Source of the DNA: Usitatibacter rugosus
Lineage (GTDB): Bacteria; Pseudomonadota; Gammaproteobacteria; Burkholderiales; Usitatibacteraceae
Reading direction: 5' to 3'
DNA: 64,000 nt
Assembly (NCBI RefSeq): GCF_013003965.1
Contig: NZ_CP053069.1
Location: forward strand, 3,255,419-3,319,418
Shown here: positions 7,389 to 18,965 of the stretch, piece after piece
Numbering within the stretch: the first letter of the stretch is position 1
How the letters are laid out: each line of letters opens with the position of its first letter
Made by a program: the position numbers and the translations under genes
The notes under the pieces: generated by a model
Database searches by the model: none
What the model was told of the DNA's origin: nothing
Seen by the model: the letters and a program-made list of their open reading frames with translations, nothing else

Positions 7389-8000
7389 GACCGGGAAGGC
7401 CGTGAACTCCGGAAGTGCCTCCGCGCGGGCGGAGTAGGCGACGAGCGCGGGATACTTCGCGGCGGGAACCTCCTTCACGCAGTAGTGCTGCGAGAAGCGC
7501 CACGCGATGGCCACGGCGACATCGGCGGCGTCGAGGCGCGGGCCGCCGAACCATCCGCCCTTCAGGCCCAGCACGTCGACCTCGAGCTCCTCGAAGGCGG
7601 CGTTGGCCTGCGTGGTCACGCGCTCGAGCCAGGCGCCGTGGACCTTCTCGGCGGGGCGCTGCGTGTGCTCGTAGTGGACCTGCACGCACTTCTCGTTGCC
7701 GGCCATGGCGAAGCCGATGAGGCGCAGCGTGGCGAGGCGGGCCTTCACGTCCGCGGGCATCAGGCGGCGCTCGGGCGGCGCCACCGCCTCGACGTAGTCG
7801 AGGATCAGCGAGGAGTCCATCAGCAGCGTGCCGTCGTCGGCGAGGAAGGACGGCGACTTCACCACCGGATTGATCTTGCGGTATTGCTCGTAGGTGCTGA
7901 AGACGGAGACCGGCCGGTGCTCGAACGCGAGCCCCATCAGCCGCATCGACACCGCGACGCGCCGGACGTAGGGAGAATCGAGCTTGCCGACCAGGACCAT
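7380..8000 (-). CDS. Glutathione S-transferase family protein
   Basis: 206 residues. N-terminal thioredoxin-like domain starts VGKLDSPYVRRVAVSMRLMG, with Ser9 in the place of the catalytic Ser/Cys of Beta- or Zeta-like GSTs; the ATLLMDSSLILDYVE-like segment (GTLLMDSSLILDYV) binds the glutathione gamma-glutamyl group. The C-terminal half is helical (LDAADVAVAIAWRFSQ). Cytoplasmic conjugation or reduction of an unknown substrate. The last two residues and the stop come from the palindromic element at 7311-7388, so the native C-terminus may have been slightly altered. Confidence 0.88.
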   Translation of the reverse strand: MVLVGKLDSPYVRRVAVSMRLMGLAFEHRPVSVFSTYEQYRKINPVVKSPSFLADDGTLLMDSSLILDYVEAVAPPERRLMPADVKARLATLRLIGFAMAGNEKCVQVHYEHTQRPAEKVHGAWLERVTTQANAAFEELEVDVLGLKGGWFGGPRLDAADVAVAIAWRFSQHYCVKEVPAAKYPALVAYSARAEALPEFTAFPVGN

Positions 8001-8072
8001 GGCCCGATCCTACCCGATCGCCGTGACACAGCGCGACACGGCGCCCGCCGGTTCACCGTACACTTTCGCGCC

Positions 8073-9026
8073 ATGAAGACCGCCCTCCTCGCAGCCACGC
8101 TCGCCCTCGCCGCCACCGCCCACGCCGACACGCTCGTCGTGCTCAACAAGGCCGAGAGCACGCTCGTCACCGTCGATCCCGCCACGATGAAGGTGCTGGG
8201 TCGCGTGGCCACCGGGCGCGGGCCGCACGAGGCCGTCGCTTCGGCCGACGGCAAGCTCGCCTACGTCGCGAACTACGGCGACCAGTCGCCGAACAACTCG
8301 CTCTCGATCATCGACCTCGCCACGCTGAAGGAAGTGAAGCGCGTGGACCTGGGCGCGCTGGTCCGCCCGCACGGCCTCGCGGAGCACGGCGGCAAGATCT
8401 ACTTCACGTCGGAGACCTCGCGCACGGTTGCCCGCTACGACCCCGCCACGGACAAGGTGGACTGGATCGCGGGCACGGGCCAATCCACCACCCACATGCT
8501 CGCCCTCTCGCCCGACGGGAAGAAGATCTACACGGCGAACATCCAGTCGGACTCCGTCACCGTCCTCACCATCGGCCCGCCGACGCCCGCGGCCATCGTG
8601 CAAGTCGCGGTCGGCAAGAGCCCGGAAGCGATCGACGCATCGCCGGACGGCCGCGAAGTCTGGGTGGGACAGAACGGCGACGGGCGCATCTCCATCATCG
8701 ACACGGCGACGAACACGGTGAAGGACTCGTTCAAGGTGGGCGAGCTGCCGATCCGCCTCAAGTTCACGCCCGACGGCAAGCGCGTGCTGGTGGCCGATCC
8801 GAAGAACGACGCGCTGGTGGTGGTCGATGTCGCGACGCGCCGCGAGGTGAAGCGGATCGCGATCGACGGCGTGCCGCTCGGCATCCAGATGGCGCCGGAC
8901 GGCAAGCGCGCATACGTCTCTCGCGCCCAGGCGGGAAAGGTCGATGCGATCGACCTCGAGAAGCTGGAAGTCGTGGGCTCCGTCGAGACCGGGAAAGGCC
9001 CCGACGGACTCGCTTACGCTCGCTGA
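8073..9026 (+). CDS. Secreted YVTN-type beta-propeller protein
   Basis: 317 residues; start ATG 8073 gives a signal peptide (KTALLAATLALAATAHA). Contains repeated blades with DGK.AYVANYG, SPDGKKIYTAN, SPDGREVWVGQN, TPDGKRVLVADPKN and APDGKRAYVSRA, i.e. about seven YVTN/40-residue propeller repeats. Periplasmic or surface location; such proteins act as binding scaffolds or lactonase-like folds, but no catalytic residues are evident. Divergent from the GST gene. Confidence 0.85.
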   Translation: MKTALLAATLALAATAHADTLVVLNKAESTLVTVDPATMKVLGRVATGRGPHEAVASADGKLAYVANYGDQSPNNSLSIIDLATLKEVKRVDLGALVRPHGLAEHGGKIYFTSETSRTVARYDPATDKVDWIAGTGQSTTHMLALSPDGKKIYTANIQSDSVTVLTIGPPTPAAIVQVAVGKSPEAIDASPDGREVWVGQNGDGRISIIDTATNTVKDSFKVGELPIRLKFTPDGKRVLVADPKNDALVVVDVATRREVKRIAIDGVPLGIQMAPDGKRAYVSRAQAGKVDAIDLEKLEVVGSVETGKGPDGLAYAR

Positions 9027-9041
9027 CGTAGCATAGGGCGC

Positions 9042-10475
9042 TTGCCGCCCCCAGAACGACACCAGCAAGTCCTCCTCTTCGCGCTCGAGGCCGCCCTCGG
9101 GCGCTTCGTCCGCTTCTACGCGGCGATCTTCATCGGCCTGGGCGGCTTCGTCCTCGCGCTCGCCTGGACGATGGGCCCGCAGCAGCTCGTCGAGGCCCAT
9201 CGCTACTCGAAGCTCACCGCGAAAGCCGACGCGAAGATCGTCGAGCGCTGGGTGGCGCTCGAGTGGAAACCGAAGGATGCCGAGCGCGCTCCCGACTGGC
9301 GCAACGTCGCGAAGGCGACACCGTGCGTGGTCGTCGAATACGACGGCGCGTGGGGAAGCCAGCAGCGCGCCTTCTGCGGCACGCGCTTTCCGTTCAACCG
9401 CGAATACCGGTTGCACGAATTGTCCGAGCTCGCGCCGGGCGTGGCGTTCGCGTGGTCCCGCGACGCGCGCGGCCTGCTCGCCACCGAAGTGCGGATGGCC
9501 CCGGAGCTGCGCGCCTACCTCGCGCAGAAGCCGCCGATCCCGCCGGCCTTCCCCAGCATCTCCGGCGCGCGCACGGCCCTGGAATTGCTGCAGCTCGAGA
9601 ACGCACAGCCCGTCGAGCGGACGATCCGCGGATGGTCCTCGCAGGACGTCGCCTTTCCGCTCGCCGTCGATCCGGACGATCCCGCGCAGTCGTGGCCGCA
9701 GCGCTTCATCGCCAACCGTCTTGCGGAGCCGCGTCCCTGGCTCGCCGCGATCGTGGCCGGCGCCTTCGGCCTCGCGATCTACACGCCCGGCATGCTGCTC
9801 CTGTTCAGCGGCCTGCCGCCGTTGACCCGCGTTCTCATGGCGGTGATCCCGCTTCTTGCCCTGCCATGGTGGGGCGAGCACCTGCCGCGCTCGATCGCGA
9901 AGCTGAACGAGGATTTCGGCGAGGTGATCGAGGACATGGTCGGCGACATCGACCGGCTGGGCCGGCTGACCGCGACCGATCCGGGCGAGGCGTTGATGGC
10001 GAGCGGCGAGCGCATCGTGTTCGATCCGGTCGTCGCGCCCTATGCACAGACCTTCGGGCGTCTCGCGCTGAAGGCGCCCGCCTCGCCGGCCGCGTCAACG
10101 GATGAAGCCTTCGGGGCACTGCACGCCGTCGTGGCAGCGCAAGCGCGGACCTGGAGTGCGTCGGATCGCCAGGCGCTTTTCGCGAACCTCACCGCCGAGA
10201 AGCAGCGCTCGCTCTACGACGCGGGCCTCGCGTTCGTGCCGCTGGCCGCCGAAGCCGTCGCAGCACCCGGCGAGGACGAACCCACGCGGCTCGCCGCGCG
10301 CGCCTTCCTCTCCGAATGGGTAACGCAGCCGGTGCTGGAACCGCACCCGGGCGATGCGGCCTTCGCGACGCGCGTCGCGATCTACCGAGCCCTGCAGCGC
10401 TCGCCGGTACCCGTCATCGCGAATCCCGCGGGATGGATCGCGGACCGGGCCACCGAGGCGTCGAAGAAGCGCTAG
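9042..10475 (+). CDS. Integral membrane protein of unknown function
   Basis: About 477 residues. The start is uncertain: TTG 9042 lies 15 bases after the previous stop and no ATG occurs before the first membrane helix. One helix near residues 24-44 (AAIFIGLGGFVLALAW) and two near 235-275 (AAIVAGAFGLAIYTPGMLLLF, VLMAVIPLLALPWWG) border a roughly 190-residue extracytoplasmic domain and a soluble C-terminal half of about 200 residues. Cys pair CVVVEYDG..CGTRF in the first loop could form a disulfide. No family recognised. Confidence 0.7.
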   Translation: MPPPERHQQVLLFALEAALGRFVRFYAAIFIGLGGFVLALAWTMGPQQLVEAHRYSKLTAKADAKIVERWVALEWKPKDAERAPDWRNVAKATPCVVVEYDGAWGSQQRAFCGTRFPFNREYRLHELSELAPGVAFAWSRDARGLLATEVRMAPELRAYLAQKPPIPPAFPSISGARTALELLQLENAQPVERTIRGWSSQDVAFPLAVDPDDPAQSWPQRFIANRLAEPRPWLAAIVAGAFGLAIYTPGMLLLFSGLPPLTRVLMAVIPLLALPWWGEHLPRSIAKLNEDFGEVIEDMVGDIDRLGRLTATDPGEALMASGERIVFDPVVAPYAQTFGRLALKAPASPAASTDEAFGALHAVVAAQARTWSASDRQALFANLTAEKQRSLYDAGLAFVPLAAEAVAAPGEDEPTRLAARAFLSEWVTQPVLEPHPGDAAFATRVAIYRALQRSPVPVIANPAGWIADRATEASKKR

Positions 10476-10966
10476 CTACTTCTTGGCGCTGGCGCCGCGG
10501 CATTCCACCGGCAGCCACGCCACCTGGATGTCGGTCTCGTTGGCGCCCTTCAGCTCCATGTTCGGCGGCACCGGCACGTCGGCGCAGATCCAGGAGATCG
10601 GCACCGCCGGATAGCCCGGCACGACCGCGGGCCGCAGCGTGACCTTCTTGCCCTTGATGGAATCGCCGGCGTTGTTGCCGTAGGTGAGCGTCACGGCGCC
10701 GTCCTTCACCGTCACCGCCGTGTTGAAGGCGCCGATGATCTTGTCCGCCGGCGGCACGCCGGCATCCGCGTTGTTGGCGGGCATCTTGCTGGTCGAGGCA
10801 TAGACCGCCTCGACGCCGCGCTTGGCCACGTCCGCGAGCGGCAGCCCTTCCTTCACTTGCTTCCGCATCGCCGATTCCTTGAGGCCGGGAATCGTCATCG
10901 CGATCAGGATGCCGATCACGAGGATCACCAGCATCAGCTCGATGAAGCTGAAACCCCGGGCGCGCA

Positions 10967-10967
<1 letters not shown>
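10476..10967 (-). CDS. Type IV pilin-like protein
   Basis: 163 residues. Very short leader MRARG before the prepilin peptidase site, then FSFIELMLVILVIGILIAM, with Glu at mature position 5, the hallmark of type IV pilins and pseudopilins. A Cys pair (WICADVP...VECRG) near the C-terminus matches the disulfide loop of major pilins. The ATG (10965-10967) overlaps the asnS stop as TGATG, so translation is probably coupled to the tRNA synthetase. No other pilus genes are in the window; major versus minor pilin cannot be decided. Confidence 0.88.
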
Positions 10968-12373
<1,406 letters not shown>

Positions 12374-12492
12374 CCAGGTTCTTCGATCGAAAACGAATTT
12401 TATCCGAACCGGCTTTTCAGCTAAGCTCAGCACGGCCCCGGAGAGGCACCGGGGTGCAGGGCGCTGACAAGAACCGTCAAACGGAGAGCAGC

Positions 12493-14928
12493 GTGGCACA
12501 GCAGGACGGCAGCATCCCCCGGGCGCTCACGCCCTCGGTGTCCGCCCCGCCCCGGGGCCGGCGCCTGGTCCTCATCGTCTGGCTTTTCGTGGCGATCACG
12601 GTGGCCGTGCTGGGCCTGGCCATACAGAGCATGGAGCTGCTCGCCGCCGGCCGCTCGTACATCGCCGGCGAGAGCATCTGGTCGAAGAGCCAGAAGGAAG
12701 CCGTGATCCACCTCGCGCGCTACGTGCGCGACCGCGATGCCGCCGACCTCGCCGCCTACGAGAAAGCCATCGCCGTGCCGCTGGGCGACCGCGATGCGCG
12801 CCTCGGCCTCGAAAGCGCCACGCCGGATCTCGCGCGCGTTCGCGACGGGTTCCTCCGCGGCCGCAACCACCCCGACGACATCGCCGGGATGATCCGCCTC
12901 TTCCAGTGGTTCCACGACGCGGGCCCGATGGCCGAGGTGATCCGCCTCTGGAGCGAGGCCGACAAGGCGATCGTGGAGCTCACGGTGATCGCCGCACGCG
13001 TTCGCGAGTCGGTCGCGGCGGGCGGCCCCGACGACGGCGAGGTGCAGCGCTACCTTCGCGAGATCCGCCAGATCAACGACCGGCTGGTGCCGATCACCGA
13101 CAGCTTCTCCGCCACGCTGGGCGACGCGCAGCGCACCGCCCAGCGGGCCATCATCACCCTCATGCTCGCCGTGTCGGCGCTCTTCCTGGTCGCGGGCGTG
13201 GGCATCTCGCGGCGGCTGCTGCGCCAGAGGGACGTCATGGAGGGGTCGCTGCGCGAGAGCGAGGCGCAGCTTCGCCAGCTCGTGGAGAGCGCCCCGCTGC
13301 CGCTGCTCATCGTGCGCCGGCGCGACGAGGCGATCGTCTACGCCAACTCGCGCGCCCACCAACAGTTCGGCGTGACCGCCGCGCAGGCGCGCACGTCGAA
13401 GGCGAGCGAGTTCTATGCGGACACGACGATGCGAGACGCGATGATCGCCGCCATCGACCGCGACGGCGCCATCCGCGACTTCGAGGTGGAGATGCGCGAC
13501 CGCCACGGCCAGCGCTTCTGGGCCGTCATCTCCTCGCAGCGCATCCGCTACCAGGGCGACAGCTGCCTGCTCACGGCGCTGCACAACATCGACGACCGCA
13601 AGCGCCTGCAGGACGACATGCGCTTCCGCGCCTTCCACGATGCGCTCACGGGGCTGCCGAACCGCGCGAGTTTCCTGGATGCCCTCGACCGGGCACTCAA
13701 GGTCGCCAAGCGCAACGAGGAGCGCTTCTCGGTGCTCTTCATCGACCTGGACCGGTTCAAGGTGATCAACGACACGCTGGGCCACTTCGCCGGAGATCGC
13801 CTGCTCCAGCTCGTGGCCGAGCGGCTGCGCGAAGGCGTGCGCGAATCCGACCTCGTGGCGCGGCTGGGCGGCGACGAGTTCGTGATCCTCGCCACCGGCC
13901 ACGGCGGCCCCGAGGACATGAGCCGCCTCGCCGAGAAGATGCTGCATCACCTCGAGAATCCCTTCTCCATCGACGGACGCGAGGTGGGCCTCACCGCCAG
14001 CATCGGCATCGCGAGCTACCCCGACGACGGTGACGACCTCGACGAGCTGGTGAAGAACGCCGACATCGCGATGTACCAGGCGAAGGAAGAGGGCCGCAAC
14101 GCGTTCAGCTTCTATGCGCCGTCGATCAACAAGCTCACGCTGCAGCGCTTCGACTTCGAGGCGCGGCTGCGCGGCGCCCTCGAGCGCGACGAGTTCATGG
14201 TCCAGTACCAGCCCGTGGTGGACCTCGCGACCGGGCGGCTTCGCAACGTCGAGGCCCTGGTGCGCTGGAGGGATCCGAAGAGCGGCCTGGTGATGCCCGC
14301 CGAATTCATCCCCATCGCCGAGGAGACCGGCTCCATCCTCGCCATCGGCCGCTGGGTGCTGGAACGCGCGTGCCGCGATTTGAAAGAGTGGCAGTCCGCG
14401 GGGCTGCTCGACATGCGCGTGGCGGTGAACGTCTCGGCGCGGCAGGTGCTCCACCATCACCTCGTGAACGAGGTCTACGAGGCGCTCCAGAACTCGGGAA
14501 TCCTTCCGGACCAGCTGGAGCTCGAGATCACCGAGACGATGATGGTCCACGATCCCGCCGGCGCCGAGCGGGCGCTGCGCTCGTTGAAGGCGCTGGGTGT
14601 GCGCCTCGCGGTGGACGATTTCGGCACCGGCTACTCGTCGCTCTCCCTCGTGCGCCGCTTCCCGCTCGACACGGTGAAGATCGACCGTTCGTTCGTCTCC
14701 GGCTGCCCGTCCGACCCCGAGTCGATGGCGATCGTGCAGGCCGTGGCCACGCTGGGGCGGATGCTCGGGCTCGCGGTGATCGCCGAGGGCGTCGAGACTT
14801 CGCCGCAGCGGCTCGCCGTCGCCGCCGCCGGCTGCCCCTTCGCGCAGGGCTACCTCTTCAGCCGCCCGGTCGACGCCCACCGCATCCCGCACATCGCGCG
14901 CGCCGCGCTCGGAACGACGGTGCAATAG
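12493..14928 (+). CDS. Membrane GGDEF-EAL c-di-GMP regulator with PAS domain
   Basis: 811 residues; GTG 12493 chosen for its GGAG-type RBS and because it leaves a short cytoplasmic lead before TM1 (about 25-45). A periplasmic helical domain of about 170 residues follows, then TM2 (about 218-240), a PAS domain ([19 protein letters not shown]), an intact GGDEF motif at about residue 459 (LGGDEFVIL) and an EAL motif at about 587 (EALVRW) with EITETMM and [10 protein letters not shown]. Both active sites look intact, so it may make or break c-di-GMP depending on signal. Pilin is divergent nearby, a natural but unproved output. Confidence 0.94.
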   Translation: MAQQDGSIPRALTPSVSAPPRGRRLVLIVWLFVAITVAVLGLAIQSMELLAAGRSYIAGESIWSKSQKEAVIHLARYVRDRDAADLAAYEKAIAVPLGDRDARLGLESATPDLARVRDGFLRGRNHPDDIAGMIRLFQWFHDAGPMAEVIRLWSEADKAIVELTVIAARVRESVAAGGPDDGEVQRYLREIRQINDRLVPITDSFSATLGDAQRTAQRAIITLMLAVSALFLVAGVGISRRLLRQRDVMEGSLRESEAQLRQLVESAPLPLLIVRRRDEAIVYANSRAHQQFGVTAAQARTSKASEFYADTTMRDAMIAAIDRDGAIRDFEVEMRDRHGQRFWAVISSQRIRYQGDSCLLTALHNIDDRKRLQDDMRFRAFHDALTGLPNRASFLDALDRALKVAKRNEERFSVLFIDLDRFKVINDTLGHFAGDRLLQLVAERLREGVRESDLVARLGGDEFVILATGHGGPEDMSRLAEKMLHHLENPFSIDGREVGLTASIGIASYPDDGDDLDELVKNADIAMYQAKEEGRNAFSFYAPSINKLTLQRFDFEARLRGALERDEFMVQYQPVVDLATGRLRNVEALVRWRDPKSGLVMPAEFIPIAEETGSILAIGRWVLERACRDLKEWQSAGLLDMRVAVNVSARQVLHHHLVNEVYEALQNSGILPDQLELEITETMMVHDPAGAERALRSLKALGVRLAVDDFGTGYSSLSLVRRFPLDTVKIDRSFVSGCPSDPESMAIVQAVATLGRMLGLAVIAEGVETSPQRLAVAAAGCPFAQGYLFSRPVDAHRIPHIARAALGTTVQ

Positions 14929-14962
14929 GCGGGTCCTACCCGCACTGCCCCGGAGGTCCCCC

Positions 14963-15280
14963 ATGCGCACCCTGCTCGCCTGCACGCTGCTCGCCGCCAC
15001 CGCGGCCGTTGCCGCGCCCCGCGTCATTCCCATCGACATCGACCAGGAGCTGGGCGGCCTCGACATCGAGGTGAAGTCGTCCTCCGGCGCGGTGACCGTC
15101 GTGACGCTCCAGAACAAGTCGGCGCAGAAAGCCGACTGCCGGGCGGAGTTCGAAGGCGGCCTCGCGACCCCGGTGCGCCGCGCGGCGATGGTCCAGCCCG
15201 GCAAGACGGCAACCCTCAGCTACACCATGAAGGACGACATCGCGCGCCTGCACGTGACGCTGCGCTGCAAACCGGCGTAG
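14963..15280 (+). CDS. Small secreted protein, paralogue A
   Basis: 105 residues with signal peptide (LLACTLLAATAAVAA). The mature domain of about 86 residues contains two cysteines (CRAEFEGG and a terminal LRCKPA). It aligns with the next gene over DFEGG/EFEGG, TP.R and the C-terminal cysteine, so the two are tandem paralogues. Function unknown; probably periplasmic with one disulfide. RBS GGAGG precedes the ATG. Confidence 0.75.
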   Translation: MRTLLACTLLAATAAVAAPRVIPIDIDQELGGLDIEVKSSSGAVTVVTLQNKSAQKADCRAEFEGGLATPVRRAAMVQPGKTATLSYTMKDDIARLHVTLRCKPA

Positions 15281-15356
15281 CCGCCGACACGCGTATCGGA
15301 CGATTCCGATGCGCTGGGCACTTCCCGCAGCGCAAAGTGGCATGAGGAGGTGCGCC

Positions 15357-15719
15357 ATGCGGACGTTCCGTTTCACCCTGCTCGTCACTGCCACGATCGC
15401 GTCCCTGGGCGCGTTCGCGACACCCGACAACTATTCGATCGACCTGAAGACCGAGACCAGCGGCCTGGATGTCGTCGCGACAGCGACGCCCGGACCCTTG
15501 GCGCAGGTGGATGTGAGCAACCGCTCGGGGCAGCGCGTGCGCTGCTTCGTGGACTTCGAGGGCGGAAAGCTCACGCCCTGGCGGAAGGAAGCGTGGCTGG
15601 CCCCCGGCACGGTCGCTCGCGTGAATCGGCGGGTGAATGATCCCGATATCGAGAAGATGTCGGTGCAGGTTTCGTGCGGGACGCTCTCTCCCGACGAGGC
15701 GATTCCGCCTGTCCGCTAG
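15357..15719 (+). CDS. Small secreted protein, paralogue B
   Basis: 120 residues. ATG 15357 chosen because GAGGAGG lies at 15344-15350 and a signal peptide follows directly (FRFTLLVTATIASLGAFA). Shares with the preceding gene the pattern C..DFEGGKLTPWRKEAW...P and a late cysteine (VQVSCGT), with one extra C-terminal tail. Paralogous pair of unknown function. A large palindromic element begins 11 bases after the stop. Confidence 0.75.
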   Translation: MRTFRFTLLVTATIASLGAFATPDNYSIDLKTETSGLDVVATATPGPLAQVDVSNRSGQRVRCFVDFEGGKLTPWRKEAWLAPGTVARVNRRVNDPDIEKMSVQVSCGTLSPDEAIPPVR

Positions 15720-15729
15720 CGCGGGTTAC

Positions 15730-15856
15730 GGCAAAAGGCGTCCTCCGCAGATAAACACAGATAAACGCAGATGAAAAACCTTGAGGGGATTGGCCCTGCA
15801 AGTTTTTGACTTTATCTGCGTTTATCCGTGTTTATCTGCGGAGGACGCCTTTCGCC
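15730..15856. repeat. Long palindromic element with GATAAACGCAGAT arms (copy 1)
   Basis: Arms of about 46 bases at 15730-15775 and 15811-15856, complementary with two or three mismatches (GCGTCCTCCGCAGATAAAC, then GATAAACGCAGAT). The 35-base centre also has inner dyads (CTTGAGGG/CCCTGCAAG), so the whole unit can fold as one cruciform. Convergent genes on both sides. Copy 2 at 41021-41140. Confidence 0.88.
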
Positions 15857-15860
15857 TTAA

Positions 15861-18800
15861 CTAGTCGCCAGGCTGAGCCGCAGGCGCGGTGATCGGAGTC
15901 GCGACGGGCCGGGTAATCGGCCCCTTCCCGGAGAAGCGATCCAGCGCCAGGTAGATCACCGGCGTGATGTAGAGCGTGATCACCTGCGAGAACAGCAACC
16001 CGCCCACCACCGCGAGGCCGAGAGGCTGGCGCAGCTCCGCGCCGGCACCGAGGCCCAGCGCGATCGGCACCGCGCCCATCAGCGCCGCGAACGTCGTCAT
16101 CATGATCGGCCGGAAGCGCAGGATGCACGCCTCGTGGATCGCCTCGCGCGGGCTCATGCCCTGCTCGCGCTGCGCGGAGAGCGCGAAGTCGATCATCATG
16201 ATCGCGTTCTTCTTCACGATGCCGATCAGCATGAGGATCCCGATCACCGCGATGATCGAGAGGTCCATGCCGAAGATCCACAGCGTGACCAGCGCGCCCA
16301 CGGCCGCGGCGGGCAGGCCCGCGAGGATGGTGAGCGGGTGGATGTAGCTCTCGTAGAGCACGCCCAGCAGCACGTAGATCACGAGCAGCGCGCCCACGAG
16401 CAGCCAGACCTGCGAAGACTGCGAGGCCTGGAAAGCGGCCGCGTCGCCGCCGTAGTTGGTGAGGATGCTGGCGGGAATCTGGACCTGGTCCTTGTACTTC
16501 GCGATCTTCGCCGAAGCATCGCCCAGCGAGGCGCCGGGCGCCAGGTTGAACGACACCGTGATGGCCTGGAGCTGCCCCTGGTGGTTGATCGCGATGGGTC
16601 CCACCTTGCGTTCCACCGTGGCGATGCTCGAGAGCGGCACCAGCGTCCCGCCCTTGCCGCGCAGGAAGATCTTCGTGAAGGCGCTCTCGTCGCGGCGGTC
16701 GGGGTCGGTGGCCTGCAGGATCACCTGGTACGAATCCGTCTGCGTGTAGATCGTGGAGACCTGCCGCTCGCCGAACGTCGAGTAGAGCGCGGTGCGAATG
16801 TCCTGGATCTGCACGCCGAGCGCGTTGGCCTTGTCGCGGTCGATGTTGAGCTGTGCCTGCAGGCCTTTCAGCTGGGCATCGCTCGTCACGTCGCGGAAGC
16901 TGTTGTCCTGGCGCATGACGGCCATCAGCTTGTCCGCGTATTCCTGCAGGCCACCGTCGCCGACGCTCTTCAGCGTGTACTGGAAACGCGCCTTGCTGAT
17001 GCGCCCGCCGATGCGCAGGTTCTGCAGCGGGTTGAAATAGACGTTGACGCCCGGAATGGTGCGCACCTCGCGCCGCAACTGCTCCAGCACGACGTCCATC
17101 TTCGGGCGGTCGCCCAGCGGTTTCAAATTGATGAAGATGCGGCCCTGGTTGGAGTCGCTGGCGTTCACGATCACCGTGTCGACCGCCGGGTTCTCCTTCA
17201 GCTTGGCACCCACGCGCTGCAGCAGGTCCGTCATCGCGGTGAACGAGATGTCCTCGACCGCCTCCGCGGTGGTGATGATCTGGCCGATGTCTTCGTTGGG
17301 GAAGAAGCCCTTGGGAATGGTGATGAAGAGTGCCACCGTCGCCAGCAGCGTCGCCGCGGCCACGGCCAGCACGACGCGCGCGTGGTCGAGCCCCCAATCG
17401 AGAGTCGCGGCGTAGCGCCCCTGGACCCAGCGGAAGCCGTTCTCGAACCACTGCGTGTAGCGCAGGACCGGATCGTCCTCCTTCTCGTGCTTGAGAAGGC
17501 GGGAGGCCAGCATCGGCACGAGGGTCAGCGACACGCCGGCCGAGACGAGGATCGCGAGCGACACCACCACGGCGAACTCGTGGAAGAGCCCGCCGATCAC
17601 GCCCGGCATGAAGAAGATCGGGATGAACACCGCGACCAGCGACACGGAGATCGAGAGGATGGTGAAGCCCATCTCCTTCGAGCCCTGCACCGCGGCGGCG
17701 AAGGGCTCCATGCCCTCCTCCACGTGGCGCACGATGTTCTCCAGCATCACGATGGCGTCGTCCACGACCAGGCCCACCGCGAGCGTGATCGCGAGGAGCG
17801 AGATGTTGTCCAGGCTGTAGCCCAGCCACTTGATGAGGAAGAGCGTGCCGATGAGCGAGATCGGCAGCGACAGCGCCGGAATCAGCGTGGCGATGGGCCT
17901 GCGCAGGAAGAGATAGATCACCAGCACCACGAGGAACGCGGTGATGCCGAGCGTCACCTTCACGTCGTGGATCGACTCGCGGATGGAGACCGAGCGGTCG
18001 TTGCGGATCTCGGCCTTGATCGAGCCGGGCATCTGCGCGATGAGGCTCGGCATCACGGCCTTGATCGCGTCCACGGTGGCGACCGTGTTCGCGTCAGGCT
18101 GCCGGCGCACCGCCATCGTGATGGCGCGCTCGCCGTTGGCCCAGCTCGCGGTCTTCACGGACTCGACGCTGTCTTCCACGTCGGCGACGTCCTGGAGGCG
18201 CACCTGGCCGCCGCCGGCCAGCGTGGCGACGATGAGGTTCGAGTATTCCGCGGCGCGCGTCATCTGGCGGTTGGCCTGGATGGTGAGCGTCTGGCGAACG
18301 CCGTCCAGCGTGCCGACCGGCGTGTTGGCGTTGGCCGCCTTCACCGCGGCGGCGATGTCGTCCACGGTCAGGTTGCGCGCGGCGAGCGCGTCGGGGCGCA
18401 CCCGCACGCGGATCGCGAAGCGCTTCTGCCCGTTGATGTCGACCTGCGCGATGCCCGGGATGGTCGAGAGCGTGGGCGAAATGAGGTTGTCCGCGTAGCT
18501 GTTCAGCTCGGAGAGCGCCATCGAAGGCGAGGTGAGCGTGAGGAAGATGATCGGCGAATCCGCCGGGTTCACCTTGCGGTACGCGGGGGGCGCGGTCATC
18601 TCGATCGGGAGCTGGCGCTGGGCGCGCAGCAGTGCCGCCTGCACGTCGACCGCGGCCTTGTCGATGTCGCGGTCGTTGTCGAACTCGAGCGTGATGGTGG
18701 TGTTGCCGAGCGTGGACGTGGACGAGATCACGTTCAGGCTGGAGATCGTCGCGAACTGCTTCTCGAGCGGTGTGGCGATCGAGGCCGCCATGTTCTCGGG

Positions 18801-18965
18801 GCTGGCCCCGGGCAGCACGGCCGTCACGTTGATCGTCGGCGTCTCGAACTGCGGAAGCGCCGCGATCGGGATGTCGTCGTACGCGATGGCGCCGGCCACC
18901 ACGCACGAGGCCGACAGCAGCACCGTCATCACCGGACGGCGGATGAATGCTTCGGAGAAGTTCAT
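15861..18965 (-). CDS. RND multidrug efflux permease (MdtB/AcrB-type, HAE1)
   Basis: 1034 residues. Starts MNFSEAFIRRPVMTVLLSAS, the normal RND N-terminus. Twelve membrane helices expected in two halves with two large periplasmic porter domains. Helix 4 carries LAVGLVVDDAIVMLEN, the proton-relay Asp pair; PGASPENM and the LIGIVKKNAIMMIDFAL helix are family hallmarks. The MdtB/MdtC subgroup is suggested by overall wording (for example DIPIAALPQFETPTINV). Proton-driven export of drugs or metabolites. ATG overlaps the stop of its adaptor gene (ATGA). No outer-membrane channel gene is in this operon, so a shared TolC/OprM-type channel is likely. Confidence 0.95.
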   Translation of the reverse strand: MNFSEAFIRRPVMTVLLSASCVVAGAIAYDDIPIAALPQFETPTINVTAVLPGASPENMAASIATPLEKQFATISSLNVISSTSTLGNTTITLEFDNDRDIDKAAVDVQAALLRAQRQLPIEMTAPPAYRKVNPADSPIIFLTLTSPSMALSELNSYADNLISPTLSTIPGIAQVDINGQKRFAIRVRVRPDALAARNLTVDDIAAAVKAANANTPVGTLDGVRQTLTIQANRQMTRAAEYSNLIVATLAGGGQVRLQDVADVEDSVESVKTASWANGERAITMAVRRQPDANTVATVDAIKAVMPSLIAQMPGSIKAEIRNDRSVSIRESIHDVKVTLGITAFLVVLVIYLFLRRPIATLIPALSLPISLIGTLFLIKWLGYSLDNISLLAITLAVGLVVDDAIVMLENIVRHVEEGMEPFAAAVQGSKEMGFTILSISVSLVAVFIPIFFMPGVIGGLFHEFAVVVSLAILVSAGVSLTLVPMLASRLLKHEKEDDPVLRYTQWFENGFRWVQGRYAATLDWGLDHARVVLAVAAATLLATVALFITIPKGFFPNEDIGQIITTAEAVEDISFTAMTDLLQRVGAKLKENPAVDTVIVNASDSNQGRIFINLKPLGDRPKMDVVLEQLRREVRTIPGVNVYFNPLQNLRIGGRISKARFQYTLKSVGDGGLQEYADKLMAVMRQDNSFRDVTSDAQLKGLQAQLNIDRDKANALGVQIQDIRTALYSTFGERQVSTIYTQTDSYQVILQATDPDRRDESAFTKIFLRGKGGTLVPLSSIATVERKVGPIAINHQGQLQAITVSFNLAPGASLGDASAKIAKYKDQVQIPASILTNYGGDAAAFQASQSSQVWLLVGALLVIYVLLGVLYESYIHPLTILAGLPAAAVGALVTLWIFGMDLSIIAVIGILMLIGIVKKNAIMMIDFALSAQREQGMSPREAIHEACILRFRPIMMTTFAALMGAVPIALGLGAGAELRQPLGLAVVGGLLFSQVITLYITPVIYLALDRFSGKGPITRPVATPITAPAAQPGD

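Noticed and set aside
12427..15204. 925-codon frame antisense to the GGDEF-EAL gene
   Set aside because: Shadow of a well-supported gene; no RBS or domain.
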